A stretch of DNA of 64,000 nucleotides from positions 47,839-111,838 of the forward strand of contig JAKPHF010000027.1 of NCBI GenBank assembly GCA_029550525.1. Direction: 5' to 3'. Shown here in pieces: positions 38,501-45,681 of the stretch. Each line of letters begins with the position of its first letter. Positions within the stretch are counted from its first letter, which is position 1. The DNA comes from Planctomycetota bacterium. GTDB taxonomy: Bacteria > Planctomycetota > Phycisphaerae > UBA1845 > PWPN01. A model generated the notes under the pieces. That model worked only from the letters and a program-made list of their open reading frames with translations, searched no databases and had not been told where the DNA came from. Both the position numbers and the translations under genes were made by a program.

Positions 38501-38988
38501 CCGTTCCCGGCACGCTGGACGTGCGGATTAACCGCGATGTGCCGGGCATTCCATCCACCCAGGCGAGCGGTCTGGACGCGCTGCCCGACGGCCCGGCCGT
38601 TCCGGGTGTGCTGTCGGTGACCACGCGGCCGGCAGCCATGCAGAAGATCGAGATCCCGGTCGCGCCGGTGTTCGACGGCAAGCTGAGCCTGACCGATGCC
38701 GCCGTGCCCCGCGAGCAGACGACGGTGGACGGTATCGCCGTGCGGCTCAAGAGCACCGACGACCCGCCGCCTCAGGCCTTCATCGAGATCAGCGTGGACG
38801 GCAAGCCGGCCATGAAGGTCAAGCGCTTCATTCCCGGCGCCTACGTGGTGGTCGAGAGCAACTCGGGCCAGAGCTACAAGCTCGTGCTCACCGAGGTGGA
38901 CAACAAGACCGAGACCATCCGGTACATGATGGACAAGTTCGACCCGGCCAAGGCGGAGGAGCAAGAAGCTATGAGCTCTGAGCCCTGA
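35596..38988 (+). CDS. Exported low-complexity protein with TPR region
   Basis: 1130 residues; GAGG seven bases before ATG. Signal peptide 1-28 (ends TDAWAQ). Residues 30-440 are Ser/Pro/Thr/Arg-rich, with SPSISRTPS-like motifs. Residues about 443-495 hold a hexapeptide repeat (RYPSIA, at least five near-identical copies). Residues 510-590 are Tyr/His/Gly-rich (GHYHGHHHGFSFGFGFYRG; YPVYPVYPTYY), 625-790 are Pro/Gln-rich and 805-885 form TPR-like helices (GRYAEAADKFEKVVQVDPYN). The last 200 residues contain two TTRPA/TTQPA motifs and a beta-type domain. The hexapeptide copies use different codons, so selection acts on the protein. The final residues EAMSSEP and stop derive from a heptad tract. 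Possibly a surface or matrix protein. Confidence 0.85.
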   Translation: MFSPQLAVRILGLAMAVFALVVPTDAWAQRASVSRSPGGSSSRSSGPRASFGSRGGGTPSFSRSSPSLPSMGSRSSRSVSPPSFSTPSFSAPSRSSTPSISPRPSITSRSEHLAPSVVRTPSVSSSSRQPSSVSRPPSVSSTPRSFDRPSFTPSPQTIQRPSYTPTQRSTERPSFTPVSPSRSSSPSFTRPDGQIVRPQGSGESRFSAADRTPSISRSTATPSARSTGTPSVSGRSTDVQRTPSSPSISRSPSLADEFRRGAGDTSRTSPGTISRTPGTASIPRNSAPSIDRTPSDASRAPSSIWRTPSTGVTRPDSTARTSPGTIARPSTPSISRSPSASTLDRSPSLPSARQPGQGDAATRLTPGTGSRLSPNISRTPSGGISQPSGRTLSPERAIGGTSPSINRSTAGISRGPGSADVSRNAGALRPVGVTRPGYSPSISRYPSIVSRYPSLSRAPSISRYPSIARYPSIARYPSIARYPSIARYPSIAPYTRGYCGPRFGVPGYASCFTRFTPYVYRPAYYTGVWGHYHGHHHGFSFGFGFYRGCYAYPTYPLVYYPTYYAPLYPVYPVYPTYYVSSVLVTTPTYTYVPEPVVEYTDAAVVTTEYATTSAYVAQGGQVEAPVVTYGHEYDAGYAQQTPQYQGEPQQQAQPSQQYVEAPPAQAQPSPNVYVENHVHVQGQTTLPQSGEAQPAPVPAGPSGVEARSLPAEPQQVMPAQPAVPGWPVQPPAEAPAVGEPAPAPAVPQTVEPQTADQQPAEQQGLEPQAGEPQAAAPAGGERPGEPGAEQGEELPPLTPEQIKELQDLMVGGTNDFSEGRYAEAADKFEKVVQVDPYNIDAALANGIARFAKGEYSHAADCIRLGVSLFPPIVDSVFDVRERYSKPADFVNQLRALEDHLDRNPQDADALVVLGFVRHFSKQRDLGEQTFRQLKKLSPDDAELADVFLNAPPPQAVSISTTQPAAGGEPVPGTLDVRINRDVPGIPSTQASGLDALPDGPAVPGVLSVTTRPAAMQKIEIPVAPVFDGKLSLTDAAVPREQTTVDGIAVRLKSTDDPPPQAFIEISVDGKPAMKVKRFIPGAYVVVESNSGQSYKLVLTEVDNKTETIRYMMDKFDPAKAEEQEAMSSEP

Positions 38989-39008
38989 GCCAGACGCCTG
39001 GCTGCTCG
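38967..39008. repeat. Heptad tract encoding the end of the TPR protein
   Basis: CTATGAG, CTCTGAG, CCCTGAG, CC, then the palindromic centre AGCCAGACGCCTGGCT. The stop codon lies in the third unit. Confidence 0.75.
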
Positions 39009-39056
39009 CCGACAGAGGATAGGATTCGCGCAGGGGCCAGCGGAAGAGAACAGAAG

Positions 39057-39152
39057 ATCCACCGCAGAGGGCACAGAGGATACAGAGGTCAATGCCGTAA
39101 ATATGTCCCTCTGCGTTCTGCTGTGCCTTCTGTGTTCCCGAGCCCGCGGCTT
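39057..39152. repeat. CACAGAG-type repeat, inverted pair
   Basis: CCGCAGAGGGCACAGAGG and ATACAGAGG on one side, CCTCTGCG, CTTCTGTGTTC on the other; similar text recurs at 48806. Confidence 0.6.
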
Positions 39153-39177
39153 CTTGTTTCTTGGAGGAGCCATGCGC

Positions 39178-39206
39178 TGTGCGTCTGGCTGAGAGCTGAC
39201 AGCTGT
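39178..39206. repeat. Heptad tract, short
   Basis: TCTGGCTGAGAGCTGACAGCTG, the right half of the composite heptad element. Confidence 0.6.
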
Positions 39207-39216
39207 TCTCGTGTTG

Positions 39217-39361
39217 CGTCTGTCGCCCCTGTCGGGGGTCCATGAAACAGAAGGGACGAAACGAATAGGGCTTCGTCGCTCCCCGGGGGCTTACGCCTCC
39301 CGGCTTTTGACTCCTGCCCCTTGTGGGGCAGGAGAGCGGGAGACAAACGTCAGGCGACAAT
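39217..39361. repeat. REP-like cluster with TGTCGCC ends
   Basis: TGTCGCC at the left and GGCGACA at the right enclose CCGGGGGCTTACGCCTCCCGG and the perfect hairpin CTCCTGCCCC-TTGT-GGGGCAGGAG (39311-39334). No ORF. Confidence 0.55.
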
Positions 39362-39372
39362 GGATGGCAGTG

Positions 39373-39494
39373 GGCTGTGAGCCGTGGAATGTGAGTTATG
39401 AGCTGTGAGCTATGAGCTGTGGGCTGTGAGCCATGAGGCGTGCATCTGGCTGACAGCTGACGGCTGAGAGCTGATAGCTGACAGCTGCCAGCTA
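39373..39494. repeat. Long composite heptad tract after the TMTC-like gene
   Basis: TGAGCYN units (39379-39440), then GCATCTGGC, then TGACAGC/TGATAGC units running into the stop codon of the gene at 39492. Confidence 0.8.
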
Positions 39495-41126
39495 CTCTTT
39501 CGCTTTTTCGATCAATTCTTGAGCACGGGTGCGTTCCTCGATGAGCATGGGTTCGCCGAATTCCAGGCGGAGGCTCTCGTACTTCTCGATGGCGGCCAGG
39601 GCCCGTCGGCCGTCGCCCAGTTCGAGGTAACTCCGCAGGAGCACGCTGTAGGCATCGCTGACGTCGCCGAAACGCTCGATGAGCTGATGCGCGGCCTGGA
39701 TGGCTTCGTGATAACGGCCCTCGTGGTACAAAACGGACGCGTAGTTGCGGCGGCCGTGAAAGTTGTTGGGCTGGCGGAGGATCACCTCCCGCTGCATAGT
39801 GAGGTCGTCGGCGAACTTGGTGGCGTACTGCCAGGATTGCGGCAGGAGCAGGAAGGCCGCGGCCAGGCCGCCGATGGCTGCCGCCCGGCTCCAACGGCGA
39901 ACGGCGACTGCGATCAGCACGGCAACAAACACCGTGGGCAGATACAGCCAGCGCTCGGCATAGAACCAGCGAGCGACCGGGATGGCCTGGATGGGGATCA
40001 ACAGCGTGAAGAACAACCCGACGAGTACCGCGCCGGTGAGATCGCGGCGATGCCAGAGATAACCGGCGATCGCGAGGAGCGCCACGGCGACGGCCATGCC
40101 TGCGATCACGTCGCCGTACAACCGGTCGGCCGGCGAGAGGGCCGGGTACGACCAGATCGGACACAGGCTTTCGGTCGCGAACAGGTTTTTCATCACCACC
40201 CACAACAGGCGGAACGGCGTGAGGATGTGCTCGACGAGCCCCACGTGCGCCATGGGGACTTCGAAGATGCGTGTGCGACTGCCTTCGAGGTGCGTCTTCC
40301 AGCCGAACACGAGATAGCGGAAGAAAAGGAATGCGGCGGTCGCCAGGGCATAGCCCATGTGGGCGGGGGCGAGCGTGTTGTTGAACCAATCGCGCAGAGG
40401 GGCACGCGAGGCTCGCGGCTGCGCATATCGTCGCCACAGGTCGATGGCCAGCAGCCCCGGCCAGAGGAAGATCCCGTGCTCTTTGCTCATGACCGCAGCC
40501 AGCAGCAGGAGCGGGTTGATGATCAGATCGGCGACGCTGCGACGCCCGTCGGGACGGAGCGGGCGCAGGTGCCGAACCAGCAGCCACACGCCGAAGCAGC
40601 CGGCCAGCAGTTCGCTGCGGCCGTAGATGGGCACGACGGCTTCGGTATGCACGGGATGCGTAGCGAAGAGCATGCCGGCCAGTGCGCCCGCTGCCGCGCT
40701 GCTGGTGAGTCGCCACGCGAGCACGACCACGCCGACGGTGGTCAGCACGTGGATACCGATGTTGACCATGCGGAATTGCCAGGCTTCCAGCGGCTCCCCG
40801 ACGATGGCGGCATTGGCTCGGAGCGACCAACTGGTAAGCGGGCGATACAGCTTGTCCAGCGAGACGTGCCGGGGCCAGTAGGGCTCGAGCCAGATGCGAT
40901 ACCAGGGGATTGGCTTGCCGGGCAAGCTCGTGCGGACGGCAGGGTTGACCTCAATGATGCCGTGGTCATCGTAGACGAACGCGTTGTGCCGGGCGGGCAG
41001 GAACGCCACCGTCGCAAAGACGGCACTGATCACGCAGGCAAGGGCCAAACCGCGGCGGCCGCCCAGGAGACGCACGCAGGCGGCCATGGCGGAGTCGGGC
41101 GTCGGGGGCGTGGACGGTTGGAGCAT
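39492..41126 (-). CDS. TMTC-like multi-pass membrane glycosyltransferase with TPR tail
   Basis: 544 residues. About nine to ten hydrophobic segments from residue 25 to 440. An acidic pair in the first external loop (FVYDDHGIIEVNPAVR) matches the GT-C fold, PMT/TMTC type, and LYRPLTSWSLRANA and GMLFATHPVHTEAVVPIYGRSELLAG are the classic TMTC blocks. The C-terminal ~100 residues are TPR-like (YHEGRYHEAIQAAHQLIERFGDVSDAYSVLLRSYLELGD). TMTC proteins O-mannosylate exported proteins; the role in planctomycetes is inferred. No ribosome site at ATG 41126; the alternative 41087 is no better. Confidence 0.85.
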   Translation of the reverse strand: MLQPSTPPTPDSAMAACVRLLGGRRGLALACVISAVFATVAFLPARHNAFVYDDHGIIEVNPAVRTSLPGKPIPWYRIWLEPYWPRHVSLDKLYRPLTSWSLRANAAIVGEPLEAWQFRMVNIGIHVLTTVGVVVLAWRLTSSAAAGALAGMLFATHPVHTEAVVPIYGRSELLAGCFGVWLLVRHLRPLRPDGRRSVADLIINPLLLLAAVMSKEHGIFLWPGLLAIDLWRRYAQPRASRAPLRDWFNNTLAPAHMGYALATAAFLFFRYLVFGWKTHLEGSRTRIFEVPMAHVGLVEHILTPFRLLWVVMKNLFATESLCPIWSYPALSPADRLYGDVIAGMAVAVALLAIAGYLWHRRDLTGAVLVGLFFTLLIPIQAIPVARWFYAERWLYLPTVFVAVLIAVAVRRWSRAAAIGGLAAAFLLLPQSWQYATKFADDLTMQREVILRQPNNFHGRRNYASVLYHEGRYHEAIQAAHQLIERFGDVSDAYSVLLRSYLELGDGRRALAAIEKYESLRLEFGEPMLIEERTRAQELIEKAKE

Positions 41127-41135
41127 GGGCGAAAA

Positions 41136-41192
41136 AGCTACGAGCTATGGGCTATGAGCCGTGAGCTGTGAGCTATGAGCGATGAGCCGCGA
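41136..41192. repeat. Heptad tract (TGAGCTN type)
   Basis: CGAGCTA, TGGGCTA, TGAGCCG, TGAGCTG, TGAGCTA, TGAGCGA, TGAGCCG, CGAGCGG at 7-bp spacing. It also forms the leader of the TMTC-like gene. Confidence 0.8.
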
Positions 41193-41245
41193 GCGGGAAT
41201 CGGAGGGGGCGTCTTGTCTGGCAGCGCCAACCAAGATACCCCCAA

Positions 41246-41285
41246 TCTGGCTCACAGCTCGCGGCCCGAAGCTTACAGCTTCTTG
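41246..41285. repeat. Heptad tract overlapping the end of the DHS-like gene
   Basis: In gene sense AAGCTGT, AAGCTTC, GGGCCGC, GAGCTGT, GAGCC; stop TAA lies in it. Confidence 0.7.
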
Positions 41286-42430
41286 TATTTGATCCCGATC
41301 TTCTCCAACTGCTCTTTGAACACCGGGTTGACCTTGGCGGCATCGACCAACTGCTGCGTCATTTCCGGCAGTTTGGTGTACAGCCGCTTGTGCGTGCGCG
41401 GCTTGCACCGGACGAGCGCGTATTGGGCCAACAGGGGCAACGTCAGCGATGCGCACGAGTAAACGATCACGCTGTTGCGGAAGTCCTGGACTTTGCCCCA
41501 GCTCTTGGCCTCGGCAATGGTGGCTCCGCTCAAGCCGCCCCAGTGCGGCGCGTCGGTGGTCAGTTGGATGACGTAATCGTGGCCGACGGGCGTGGTGTCG
41601 TAGAAGATCTGGTGGAGCGTCGGTTGCGTCTGGAAGTAGAAGTTCTTGGGCGAGCCGCCGCCCGAGACGAGCACGCCGTTCTTTTTCGCGGCCCGCACGA
41701 TGGCGGCCGTCTCAATGACGTCCTTAAGCGGGTCCAGTCGGATGGGCTCGTCGAACAGATGCGGCACCGCCAGGTTCATGGCAATCGACGAGTCGCCGGG
41801 CGACGACGTGTAGATGGGCACGTCGTGCCGGGCCGCGGTCACCAGGAGCGACCAGTCGGGATGATGGGCGAGTTTTTCGAGTTCCTCGCCGAGGGCCCGG
41901 TGTAACTGAGCGGTCGAGAGCGGCTCCTGCGGCCGGATACGCTGCATGGCGTTGAGGATTATCTTGTCGGTGGCCAGCAGTGTTTCTTCGTCGCCGATGA
42001 ACACGTCGTAGATGCGGGCGATGCCATGCTCGGCCAGCTCGTCGTCGTCCACGGCGAATTCGCCCTGCTTCATGGGCAGGTCGAACGGCCGGTGCATGTC
42101 GTGGTAGAGGTTGGCTCCGGTCGAGATGATGCAGTCGATGAACCCGGCCCGGATGAGTGAGTTGATCACGCCGCTCATGCCGATGGGCGTCATGGCCCCG
42201 GCCAGCGTCAGGCAGATGGTCGCATCCTCCTCGATCATGTGGGCGTACAGCTTGGCCGCTTCGGCCAGCCGGCGGGCGTTGAACCCGGACTTCGCGTATA
42301 CGTTGTCGATGAGGTCGGCGACTTGCTCAGCGCCCTCGAGCTGAAGGGGATTGATGGTGGGCAGCTGATCCATCGACGCTCCGGCCGCCGGCTGCGCCGC
42401 CCGGCCCGGACAATGTTTGTCATGTGCCAT
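41273..42430 (-). CDS. Deoxyhypusine synthase-like (homospermidine synthase type) enzyme
   Basis: 385 residues. NAD-binding Rossmann-like DHS fold. Motifs include CLTLAGAMTPIGMSG, CIISTGANLYHD, GVLVSGGGSPKNFYFQTQP, and HWGGLSGATIAEAKSWGKV, where K313 of SWGK aligns with the catalytic Lys that forms the enzyme-aminobutyl intermediate in eukaryotic and archaeal DHS. Bacteria lack eIF5A, and characterised bacterial members make homospermidine from spermidine or putrescine, so a polyamine role is expected. The exact product is uncertain. AAGGCAGG before the ATG may be the ribosome site. Confidence 0.88.
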   Translation of the reverse strand: MAHDKHCPGRAAQPAAGASMDQLPTINPLQLEGAEQVADLIDNVYAKSGFNARRLAEAAKLYAHMIEEDATICLTLAGAMTPIGMSGVINSLIRAGFIDCIISTGANLYHDMHRPFDLPMKQGEFAVDDDELAEHGIARIYDVFIGDEETLLATDKIILNAMQRIRPQEPLSTAQLHRALGEELEKLAHHPDWSLLVTAARHDVPIYTSSPGDSSIAMNLAVPHLFDEPIRLDPLKDVIETAAIVRAAKKNGVLVSGGGSPKNFYFQTQPTLHQIFYDTTPVGHDYVIQLTTDAPHWGGLSGATIAEAKSWGKVQDFRNSVIVYSCASLTLPLLAQYALVRCKPRTHKRLYTKLPEMTQQLVDAAKVNPVFKEQLEKIGIKYKKL

Positions 42431-42483
42431 TTCGTTTCGCCTGCCTTAGAGCAACTTACGTTTTCCCGCACCGCCACTCGATT

Positions 42484-42532
42484 GCGGGATGGGGCGCGTC
42501 CCGCCTAGTTTGAGGCGGGCAAGATGCCCGCC
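42484..42532. repeat. GGCARGATRCC palindromic repeat, copy 4
   Basis: GCGGGATGGGGCGCGTCCCGC then GGCGGGCAAGATGCCCGCC; same order as at 30754. Confidence 0.7.
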
Positions 42533-42593
42533 CCCCCAACAATAAACGGTTCGGCGCCAACTGCAAAATCCGTCGGCCCGCCCGCAAGCCATG

Positions 42594-42668
42594 ATCGCCT
42601 GGCTCACAGTTCACGGCTTGTGTCGTCTGGCTTACAGCTCAGAGCTTATAGCTTAGAGCTGTCAGTTC
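42594..42668. repeat. Heptad tract after the phosphoesterase gene
   Basis: GGCTCAC, AGTTCAC, GGCTTGT, GTCGTCT, GGCTTAC, AGCTCAG, AGCTTAT, AGCTTAG, AGCTGTC, AGTTCA. It reaches into the stop codon at 42667. Confidence 0.8.
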
Positions 42669-44094
42669 ATACCAATCGTATCTGCACGATTTCGGCTGGC
42701 GCGTTGATGCGGACGGGGAACCAGTTGCCGACGCCGCTGTTGACGTACAGGGCCGCGTGGCCACGGCGGTAAACACCCCAGATATAGCGGAACAGCAGGG
42801 AGCCGCCGCCGATGGGGTGCTTGCTGCCCTGCGGCGTGGCCATCAGTTGGCCGCCGTGCGTGTGGCCGGCAAGCGTCAGATCGGCGCCGGCTTCGGCCAG
42901 CGGATCGAACGCATGCGGGTGATGCGCGAGCGCGATCGTAAACAGCTCGGCTGCACTCGTTATGGCCGAGCCGTTCGCGGGCAGCGTGCTGGCCACGCGT
43001 TCGTAGTGCCCCGGCGAGCCGAACCGGGCCCGGTCGTACCTCGACCAGAACAGGCCGGCTATCCGCACCCGCTCGCCGCCGATGTCGAGCTCCACGCAGT
43101 GGTCGACCAGAAAGTGCGGCTCGCGGCGGGCCAGGTAAGCGACGGCCTCGCGGGGCGAATCGATCAGGTCGTGATTGCCCGCCACGACGAAGCGGCCGTA
43201 CCGCTGGCGCATTTCGGCGAACGCATCGCACGCGGCAGGCAGGTGGTCGGCTGAGTGGTCCACGATGTCGCCGGTGATGGCGACGATATCGCTGTCGAGC
43301 TGATTCACCGCTTCGACCACGCGGCCCAGATGCTCGGGGCGGAACATGCGACCCACGTGGAAATCGCTCAGATGCGTGATGGTCAGGCCACGCAGCCGAT
43401 CCGGTAGTCTCGCCAATGGCAGATCGATCCGCCGCACGGTGAACCGGCCCTGCTGGTTCACGCCGGCGGCGACAGTCCCGCCCGTAAGGAGCATGGGCAC
43501 GCCGGCCAGCGCTCCGGTCAGGATAGCCCGGCGATTCATCCGGACGGCGTCGCTGGCGTCGTCGTCGGCGTTGTTCGGCGCGGCTTCGGACGACGCGTTT
43601 ACCCGCATAATCGATCGCAGCCCTCGCGTGATCCGCCAGGGGATCCAGAGTACCAGGCCCATCACGGCGGCCAGCGCGATGGTGATGTGCCAGATCAACA
43701 GCCACATGATGGCCGGCACGGGTAGGGCTTCGTACCCTCGCCAGCGGCACATGAGCATGACGATGGGGGCAAGCATGGCCGCGGTATAGGCGGCCATCAA
43801 GAGGCGAGCCCAAGTCACCCGCGAGCGGCGCGAAGCGGCGCCGGCTTGGTCATCCGATCGGGCTGGCTCGGGATTCACCCGTCGGCGGCCGGCCAGCCAT
43901 TCATCCACCCACGCCCACCAGAAAACGGTCGGCATGGCTATGAGCAGCAGGAGGAGTGGAAACACCGCCGGCATGGGCAGGTCCAGGTAGCCCCCGCGCA
44001 GGGCCAGGAGCCAACCTGCAACCACGCAGGCAGTGGCCAGCACGCCGGTTCTCAGTCGCTGATGCCGGTAGCCCTCGGTGTGCTTGTCGTTCAT
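42667..44094 (-). CDS. Membrane-anchored metallophosphoesterase (YkuE/YaeI-like)
   Basis: 475 residues from ATG 44094 (MNDKHTEGYRHQ). Four hydrophobic segments (about 17-170) are followed by a calcineurin-like phosphoesterase domain with all metal motifs: SDFHVG, GDIVDH, GNHD, HHPH and GHTHGGQL. Such enzymes of the YkuE type bind two metals and hydrolyse phosphoesters, some acting on UDP-sugar lipids; the substrate here is unknown. A Ser/Asn-rich acidic stretch (SSEAAPNNADDDASD) separates the two parts. No clear ribosome site. Confidence 0.88.
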   Translation of the reverse strand: MNDKHTEGYRHQRLRTGVLATACVVAGWLLALRGGYLDLPMPAVFPLLLLLIAMPTVFWWAWVDEWLAGRRRVNPEPARSDDQAGAASRRSRVTWARLLMAAYTAAMLAPIVMLMCRWRGYEALPVPAIMWLLIWHITIALAAVMGLVLWIPWRITRGLRSIMRVNASSEAAPNNADDDASDAVRMNRRAILTGALAGVPMLLTGGTVAAGVNQQGRFTVRRIDLPLARLPDRLRGLTITHLSDFHVGRMFRPEHLGRVVEAVNQLDSDIVAITGDIVDHSADHLPAACDAFAEMRQRYGRFVVAGNHDLIDSPREAVAYLARREPHFLVDHCVELDIGGERVRIAGLFWSRYDRARFGSPGHYERVASTLPANGSAITSAAELFTIALAHHPHAFDPLAEAGADLTLAGHTHGGQLMATPQGSKHPIGGGSLLFRYIWGVYRRGHAALYVNSGVGNWFPVRINAPAEIVQIRLV

Positions 44095-44275
44095 GGTTCG
44101 CAAAGGCGATGCGTGGCGAATTCGCGCGGCTCGGCAATGGGTGAGGCGGCAACGAAAACTCCTCCCGAGCCGAGACCCCCGGGTTGCTTCCATTCGCTAC
44201 ATTATAGGGCGAAACGGTCGTTAAAGCAGTAGTGGATCCGATGGCCGCGCTTGGTTTGTGCGGGGAAGTGTGGTG

Positions 44276-44317
44276 GCTGGAGCCGGCTGACAGCTGATAG
44301 CTGAGAGCTGACAGCTG
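44276..44317. repeat. Heptad tract (TGACAGC type)
   Basis: TGGAGCC, GGCTGACAGCTGATAGCTG, AGAGCTGACAGCTG with 7-bp phase, immediately before an A-run that ends a terminator. Confidence 0.75.
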
Positions 44318-44318
44318 C

Positions 44319-44357
44319 AAAAAAAGAGGATCCGAGCTCGCCGTTACTCGGATCCTC
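44319..44357 (-). terminator. Strong intrinsic terminator on the minus strand
   Basis: GAGGATCCGAG (44326-44336) and its perfect complement (44347-44357) with a 10-base loop; on the minus strand followed by seven T. It lies 190 bases after the DUF362 stop. Confidence 0.88.
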
Positions 44358-44545
44358 CAAGCCAGGCTGTCCGCTCCTCTGAGCGGATTCCCACAGCCTC
44401 TGCTGTGATATCGATTGGCGCAGTGCCGGCCTTAACATGATTTGTCCAAAAGGACTCAGAATTTCGAGCGCAAACCCGGTCGAGAGGTGGCTCGACGGGC
44501 GGGGTGGAGCCGCTGACGGGGGAAATCCCGGGTCGATAACCTTTC
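44358..44545 (-). other. Structured 190-base 3' region before the terminator
   Basis: Contains AGGCTGT...ACAGCCT enclosing CCGCTC-CTCT-GAGCGG (44364-44399). It could be the DUF362 3' UTR or an sRNA ending at the terminator; no promoter seen. Confidence 0.3.
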
Positions 44546-45568
44546 TCAGAACAAGGCCGGCCGCAGGACGCTGATGTAGTCCTGGTCGTCGGTACCCAGT
44601 CCGCGGTCGGCCGCGGCGTGAACGTGCGGTACGTAGCCGTCGCGGTCGCCGACCGCAGGCAGGCCGCGCTGCAACCGTTGCTCGTCGAGGATCTCCGTGG
44701 CGACGAAATCGGCAGCGACCGGATCGGTGCTGACCAGGATCCCGCTGTGCGTCCAGAGGTTGTCCCGAGTGGGCAGGGGGCCGCCGTCGAAGACCGCACG
44801 CAGCGCGTTGACCACGTGAACTCGCAGTTTGGGCTTGACCTGAGGCAAGGAGAGGATGTCGCCGACGAACGGCCGGCAGGCATCGGCGTGGCAAAGCTTG
44901 GGCTGTCGCACGAGGGCGTGCGAGAGGTTCTTCAGGCAGCAGGTCATTCGGGCCAGGTTGTGAGTCTTGAGGAACGGCACATTGATGATGGCGCCGGCCT
45001 CCTGCAGTACGGCGGCCAGTTCATCCTCGCCGCTGCCGAACGAGACTTTCGGTCCGGAAAAGCCGATGGGGCAGGGGCGCGTCTTGAACTCGCGCGTCAG
45101 GCGGTCGGGCGCCTCGACCAGGATCATGCGATCTGGGGCGAAGCCCGCCCGCTGAAGGCTGCGGATGAGCTCGCTGCCGAACGGGACCGTCGTCCCGATG
45201 ACTTCCTGGCCGATCTGGTTGAACTTGATGGCGATGACTTCGTCCGGCCGGATGAGCTTGTTCCAGCCTTCCGCGGCTGACTTGGCGCCCGTGGCCAGGC
45301 GAATCGCCTCGTCCAGCATTTCGCCGAGGAGCGTCTCGTGGACCTTGCCGTCCACGACGACTTCTCGCGCTCGCACGTCGGCGACGATCGACTTAAGCGA
45401 CGGATCGATGTGGAGCGTGCTGGGCCGGTCGGTGAGCGCCGGGAGTGTGGCGGCTGGTCCGGATCGCTCGCCGTGCACGCCGCGCGGTGACAACCCGGCC
45501 GCCGTAGCGCAGGCCGCGGTCGCTCGTAAAGTTCGCTGCAGAAACTCGCGACGATGCATCCGACGCAT
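44546..45568 (-). CDS. Exported DUF362 protein (Tat signal)
   Basis: 340 residues from ATG 45568; AGGGA six bases upstream. Twin-arginine signal MRRMHRREFLQRTLRATAACATAAGLS. The DUF362 domain is shown by IRPDEVIAIKFNQIGQEVIGTTVPFGSELIRSL, GAIINVPFLKTHNLARMTCCLKNLSHALV, and ILVSTDPVAADFVATEIL. Family members are iron-sulfur-linked or of unknown function; here only scattered Cys remain (RMTCCLKN; no ferredoxin domain). Divergent from the UDP-sugar pyrophosphorylase, with whose promoter it shares a 113-bp gap. Confidence 0.87.
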   Translation of the reverse strand: MRRMHRREFLQRTLRATAACATAAGLSPRGVHGERSGPAATLPALTDRPSTLHIDPSLKSIVADVRAREVVVDGKVHETLLGEMLDEAIRLATGAKSAAEGWNKLIRPDEVIAIKFNQIGQEVIGTTVPFGSELIRSLQRAGFAPDRMILVEAPDRLTREFKTRPCPIGFSGPKVSFGSGEDELAAVLQEAGAIINVPFLKTHNLARMTCCLKNLSHALVRQPKLCHADACRPFVGDILSLPQVKPKLRVHVVNALRAVFDGGPLPTRDNLWTHSGILVSTDPVAADFVATEILDEQRLQRGLPAVGDRDGYVPHVHAAADRGLGTDDQDYISVLRPALF

Positions 45569-45601
45569 GCGATCCCTGTTCCGAGGGTAGAGGCGATTAC
45601 G

Positions 45602-45630
45602 TTGACACTGGAATGACGAGCGCCTACTAT
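45602..45630 (+). promoter_or_regulatory. Strong sigma-70-type promoter of the pyrophosphorylase gene
   Basis: TTGACA, 17-bp spacer, TACTAT; transcription start expected near 45637, about 45 bases before ATG 45682. It excludes the upstream in-frame ATG at 45613. Confidence 0.75.
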
Positions 45631-45681
45631 CCGCATCGGTTATTTTCATGCCGGTTCTTTACGAACCCCCGGGAGCATCTG

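Noticed and set aside
35596..38988. Opposite-strand long frames over the low-complexity gene
   Set aside because: They mirror the repetitive codons of the plus-strand gene, lack ribosome sites and match no family.
44344..44545. Short coding sequence downstream of the DUF362 gene
   Set aside because: The frame has no start codon of its own outside the overlap and ends in the terminator stem, so structured RNA is the simpler explanation.
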